Source of the DNA: Nageia nagi
Lineage: Eukaryota > Pinophyta
Assembly (NCBI GenBank): GCA_050084985.1
Contig: JBITNC010000002.1
Span: forward strand, 4,650,001-4,714,000
DNA: 64,000 bases
Direction of reading: 5' to 3'
A program made the translations under genes and the position numbers. The notes beneath the pieces were generated by a model. It saw only the letters and a program-made list of their open reading frames with translations, was not told where the DNA came from and ran no database searches. This document shows, in pieces, positions 61,572 through 64,000 of the stretch (its first letter is position 1; every line of letters begins with the position of its first letter).

Positions 61572-64000
61572 AATGGATATAGTAGTATATTATGCACATA
61601 ATTGAGTGTTAGCATCTGTTAAAGAGATGCATATATTTATAATGCAATTAAATATGGGGTTCTAAGTATGAAAGTACAATGTTTGATTAATTTGAGTATT
61701 GATTAAATGCTAGTTGTGTTATGTTAGCATATATCTATGATAATATGCCATGTATAGAATTGAGTGTAGATAGATAGTTGTCCTTTAATGTTCTTTTAAA
61801 TTCGTTGGTTTGTAGGATCTTTCAAGGTTTGTTCACAAGTAAATACATATCAATCATAAATTTGAATGGTTTTTTCTCATAAATAAAAACATTGAACAAT
61901 GTACAAATATTCTAAGAAAAATAAGAATATTTCTGAGGACAATTGACCAGTATCACTCATTTCCACTCAATGAAAATAATTCATTAAAATAAAATTCTAG
62001 AATTAGATCAAACACAATATGATGGTGGCTTTTATAGTTGTAACTATAGATTAAATATTTACTCCATATTTTATTAATTAGATTTAAACAAAATATCAAA
62101 AATAATGATTATGTAATTATCAAAAGAATTTTCATCCATAGTTGTAGTTATATATTAATAAACATTAGATGATTTCTCAATTATTGAATTGATATTGAAA
62201 ATTTCAACTTTGTACTATTCAAAAGTTTGAAACATATTTAAGATTGGTTGGTTTTGCTTGAACTAAAGAATGTTACATAGTTCAATGAAAACTCATGTTG
62301 CATACATAACAATGTATGGTACGTAAATGATATTTTGGGTGTGAGGATCCTAATATTATCAATACATAAATAACCATCTTCGAAAACCAAGATCATAATG
62401 TTGCATTAAAACTTGGAATCATCATTGTAAAAAATGCATACATTATAAAACAAGTTAACTTCTCAAAACTTCAAAGATATCCATTTTTTTAAAAATTATA
62501 CATTTGTTCATCTTAAACCTCCTTCCATATAAACCCTATAAACAAATGTTTACAACTTTTATGTAGGATAAGATTACATTTCTCGTCATTCATATATTGA
62601 TGAATATAGTCGTATGATAAGCAATAATGTGTGCTTGTATGTTTTTAAATAATAACTTAAGACTTTAGAGTTGCTTTTATAAAAACAATTGTGATTTTGA
62701 GAAAGAATAGAAATTCAATTAGAAAACAATTATCTTTATTAGGTTGAAATCTCAAAAAAGGTTATTGGCTAGGGGACGAGGAGGTGCTTCCAAGAAATAA
62801 TGGGACAAATGTTGGTACTGCAGAGGTTGTTGGAGCTAGGGAAATTGGATGGAAGGCGTCCTTCTCTTCTCATGGGTTGCAAGGAGAAGTTGTTGATGAT
62901 GCTAAATAGAGTGGGGGTTGAGAATATGTGTATGGTGGATAATTTCTATCCTTGCTTAGATCCCTCCATCAAGTAAATGCACGTTTAATTGTTTATGGTT
63001 TTTATGTTAGTTTGATAAGCCTTCGATACTTGGCTTATGGTTTTGTCCTAATCGTCGGGTTGTTGATGTTAGCTTGGGATTCATGATAATTTTTGGGGAC
63101 AGTTAAGTCTTTCCACCTGTCTTTTTTGCATGATTAAGTTATAAATTTTGCTTTTTCATCCAAAAAGGAAAAATATAATTGAAATTCTTTACAAGGGAAT
63201 ATAATCAATTTTTTTACTTTGTTATGCCAAACCTTCTATAAAGTAATAAATTTTCATATTAATGTTCCTGAGTGACCAGCAAAATAATATGTAGAACTGT
63301 AGAAAAATGCATATAAGAGTAAAGGAGTGCTTAGAGCAACTTCGATGTGTAAGTGTAATAAGTAGATAAAGAAAAGTGTCAAATACATTAGGCATGACTA
63401 AAGTAGGAGGTCTACAAATAGAGTCAAAGAGGCTCATCCAACATTTATGGTTGGAAACAAGCTCATGATTTTGCAACTAAATAAAGTAATTCTAGTGGGT
63501 TTGGTGGTAAGGTCTTGATGAGTAATCTTTCGAAAGTCTTTAGGGATAATGTGACACTTTTGATTCGTAGTTTCTTGCAACTTAAAATAATGTGATAAGT
63601 CTAGAATTCATTGTGCTTTAGGATCTACTGATGATCACTTTTTGTTTGAGGCGGATGGTTTCATTGATATATAGTACAATGTATTTTTGGTCTCCATAAT
63701 TCATAATCTTTAAGGTTATCTTTGCATTAACGCAATTTGAAAAAGTAATCAAAAGAAAATTATATATTAACTATGAAAAATGATTTACAATTAATTATTA
63801 ATGATTTCATTAATTCAAAATAATAAAATCTCCTTTGAGAAGGCCATTCATTTCTATCTTTGTTTCCTAGTTTCTCCCTTTTATTTATATCATAAAACCT
63901 AAAATTTTCAACACGAGAGGCTCCCCTTGTTTATTTCTTTTATTCCTCTCTTTTGAGTTTTATTTACAGGATTTTCAATAAAAAAAATTCACTATAAAAG
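61572..64000. repeat. Unclassified repeat R1, copy C (reaches the window end)
   Basis: Starts at AATGGATATAGTAGTATATT, which in copy A lies about 165 bases inside the repeat, and runs collinearly with copy A to the last base. It carries the empty CACTA site (TTA at 61,609-61,611), a 440-base insertion at about 62,733-63,174, and a single copy of the 350-base unit duplicated in copy A. Its left end cuts the sacsin-like gene. Confidence 0.9.
62733..63174 (+). mobile_element. Insertion of unknown class within R1 copy C
   Basis: Copy A runs straight from ...ATTAAAAAACTCTAATTGAAAT whereas copy C has about 440 extra bases here. The insert is GC-richer and has a coherent + strand frame at about 62,785-62,980 (MLVLQRLLELGKLDGRRPS, ENMCMVDNFYPCLDPSIK) that ends in a stop. 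Its 3' end is CTTTTTCATCCAAAAAGG. A LINE 3' end is possible, but no RT is present and the family is not identified. Confidence 0.55.

Overview
The window looks like nuclear DNA of a seed plant with a large, repeat-filled genome. A gymnosperm (conifer-like) is my best inference, from the very AT-rich background, the wall-to-wall old LTR retrotransposons and the long gene-poor stretches; nothing in the sequence fixes the species. Two plant nuclear genes are recognisable: one intact plastid YGGT/YlmG-type protein gene (51,126-51,821, +) and one decayed, intron-containing sacsin-like gene (54,020-61,570, -). No rRNA, tRNA, CRISPR or prokaryotic operon structure was seen.

Layout. 0.3-3.2 kb: decayed Ty1/copia pol, +. 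4.7-7.3 kb: Ty3/gypsy gag-protease, -. 8.4-9.4 kb: two LTR starts of one family facing each other. 12.65-13.75 kb: a gypsy-type 3' LTR with its polypurine tract. 15.1-16.0 kb: copia RT/RNase H piece, -. 16.0-23.6 kb: a gypsy integrase gene (-) interrupted by a copia element with both LTRs (18,609-23,009), its primer binding site and polypurine tract. 25.9-26.3 kb: candidate copia LTR. 27.9-29.1 kb: hAT-like transposase relic, -. 29.3-32.8 kb: two successive gypsy gag modules, +. 33.7-35.0 kb: a third gypsy gag, -. 35.7-39.5 kb: copy A of an unclassified repeat (here R1) that begins next to a captured piece of sacsin gene and carries a CACTA-type non-autonomous transposon. 40.9-43.1 kb: chromovirus-like gypsy relic, -. 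43-51 kb: mostly featureless AT-rich DNA with a SINE-like pair. 51-62 kb: the gene island. 52.2-52.7 and 61.6-64.0 kb: R1 copies B and C.

Nothing here acts as an operon. The only unit likely to be expressed as protein is the YGGT gene. The sacsin-like gene has lost its 5' end at an R1 junction, lacks internal blocks and has many frameshifts, yet two introns keep GT...AG ends in register. Its sequence recurs 19.65 kb away beside R1 copy A, and the R1 copies supply empty-site controls for the CACTA insertion. These three linked observations are the most informative part of the window. I did not find a candidate for a wholly new molecular system; the novelty lies in the unclassified R1 repeat, the gene-fragment capture and the nested history.
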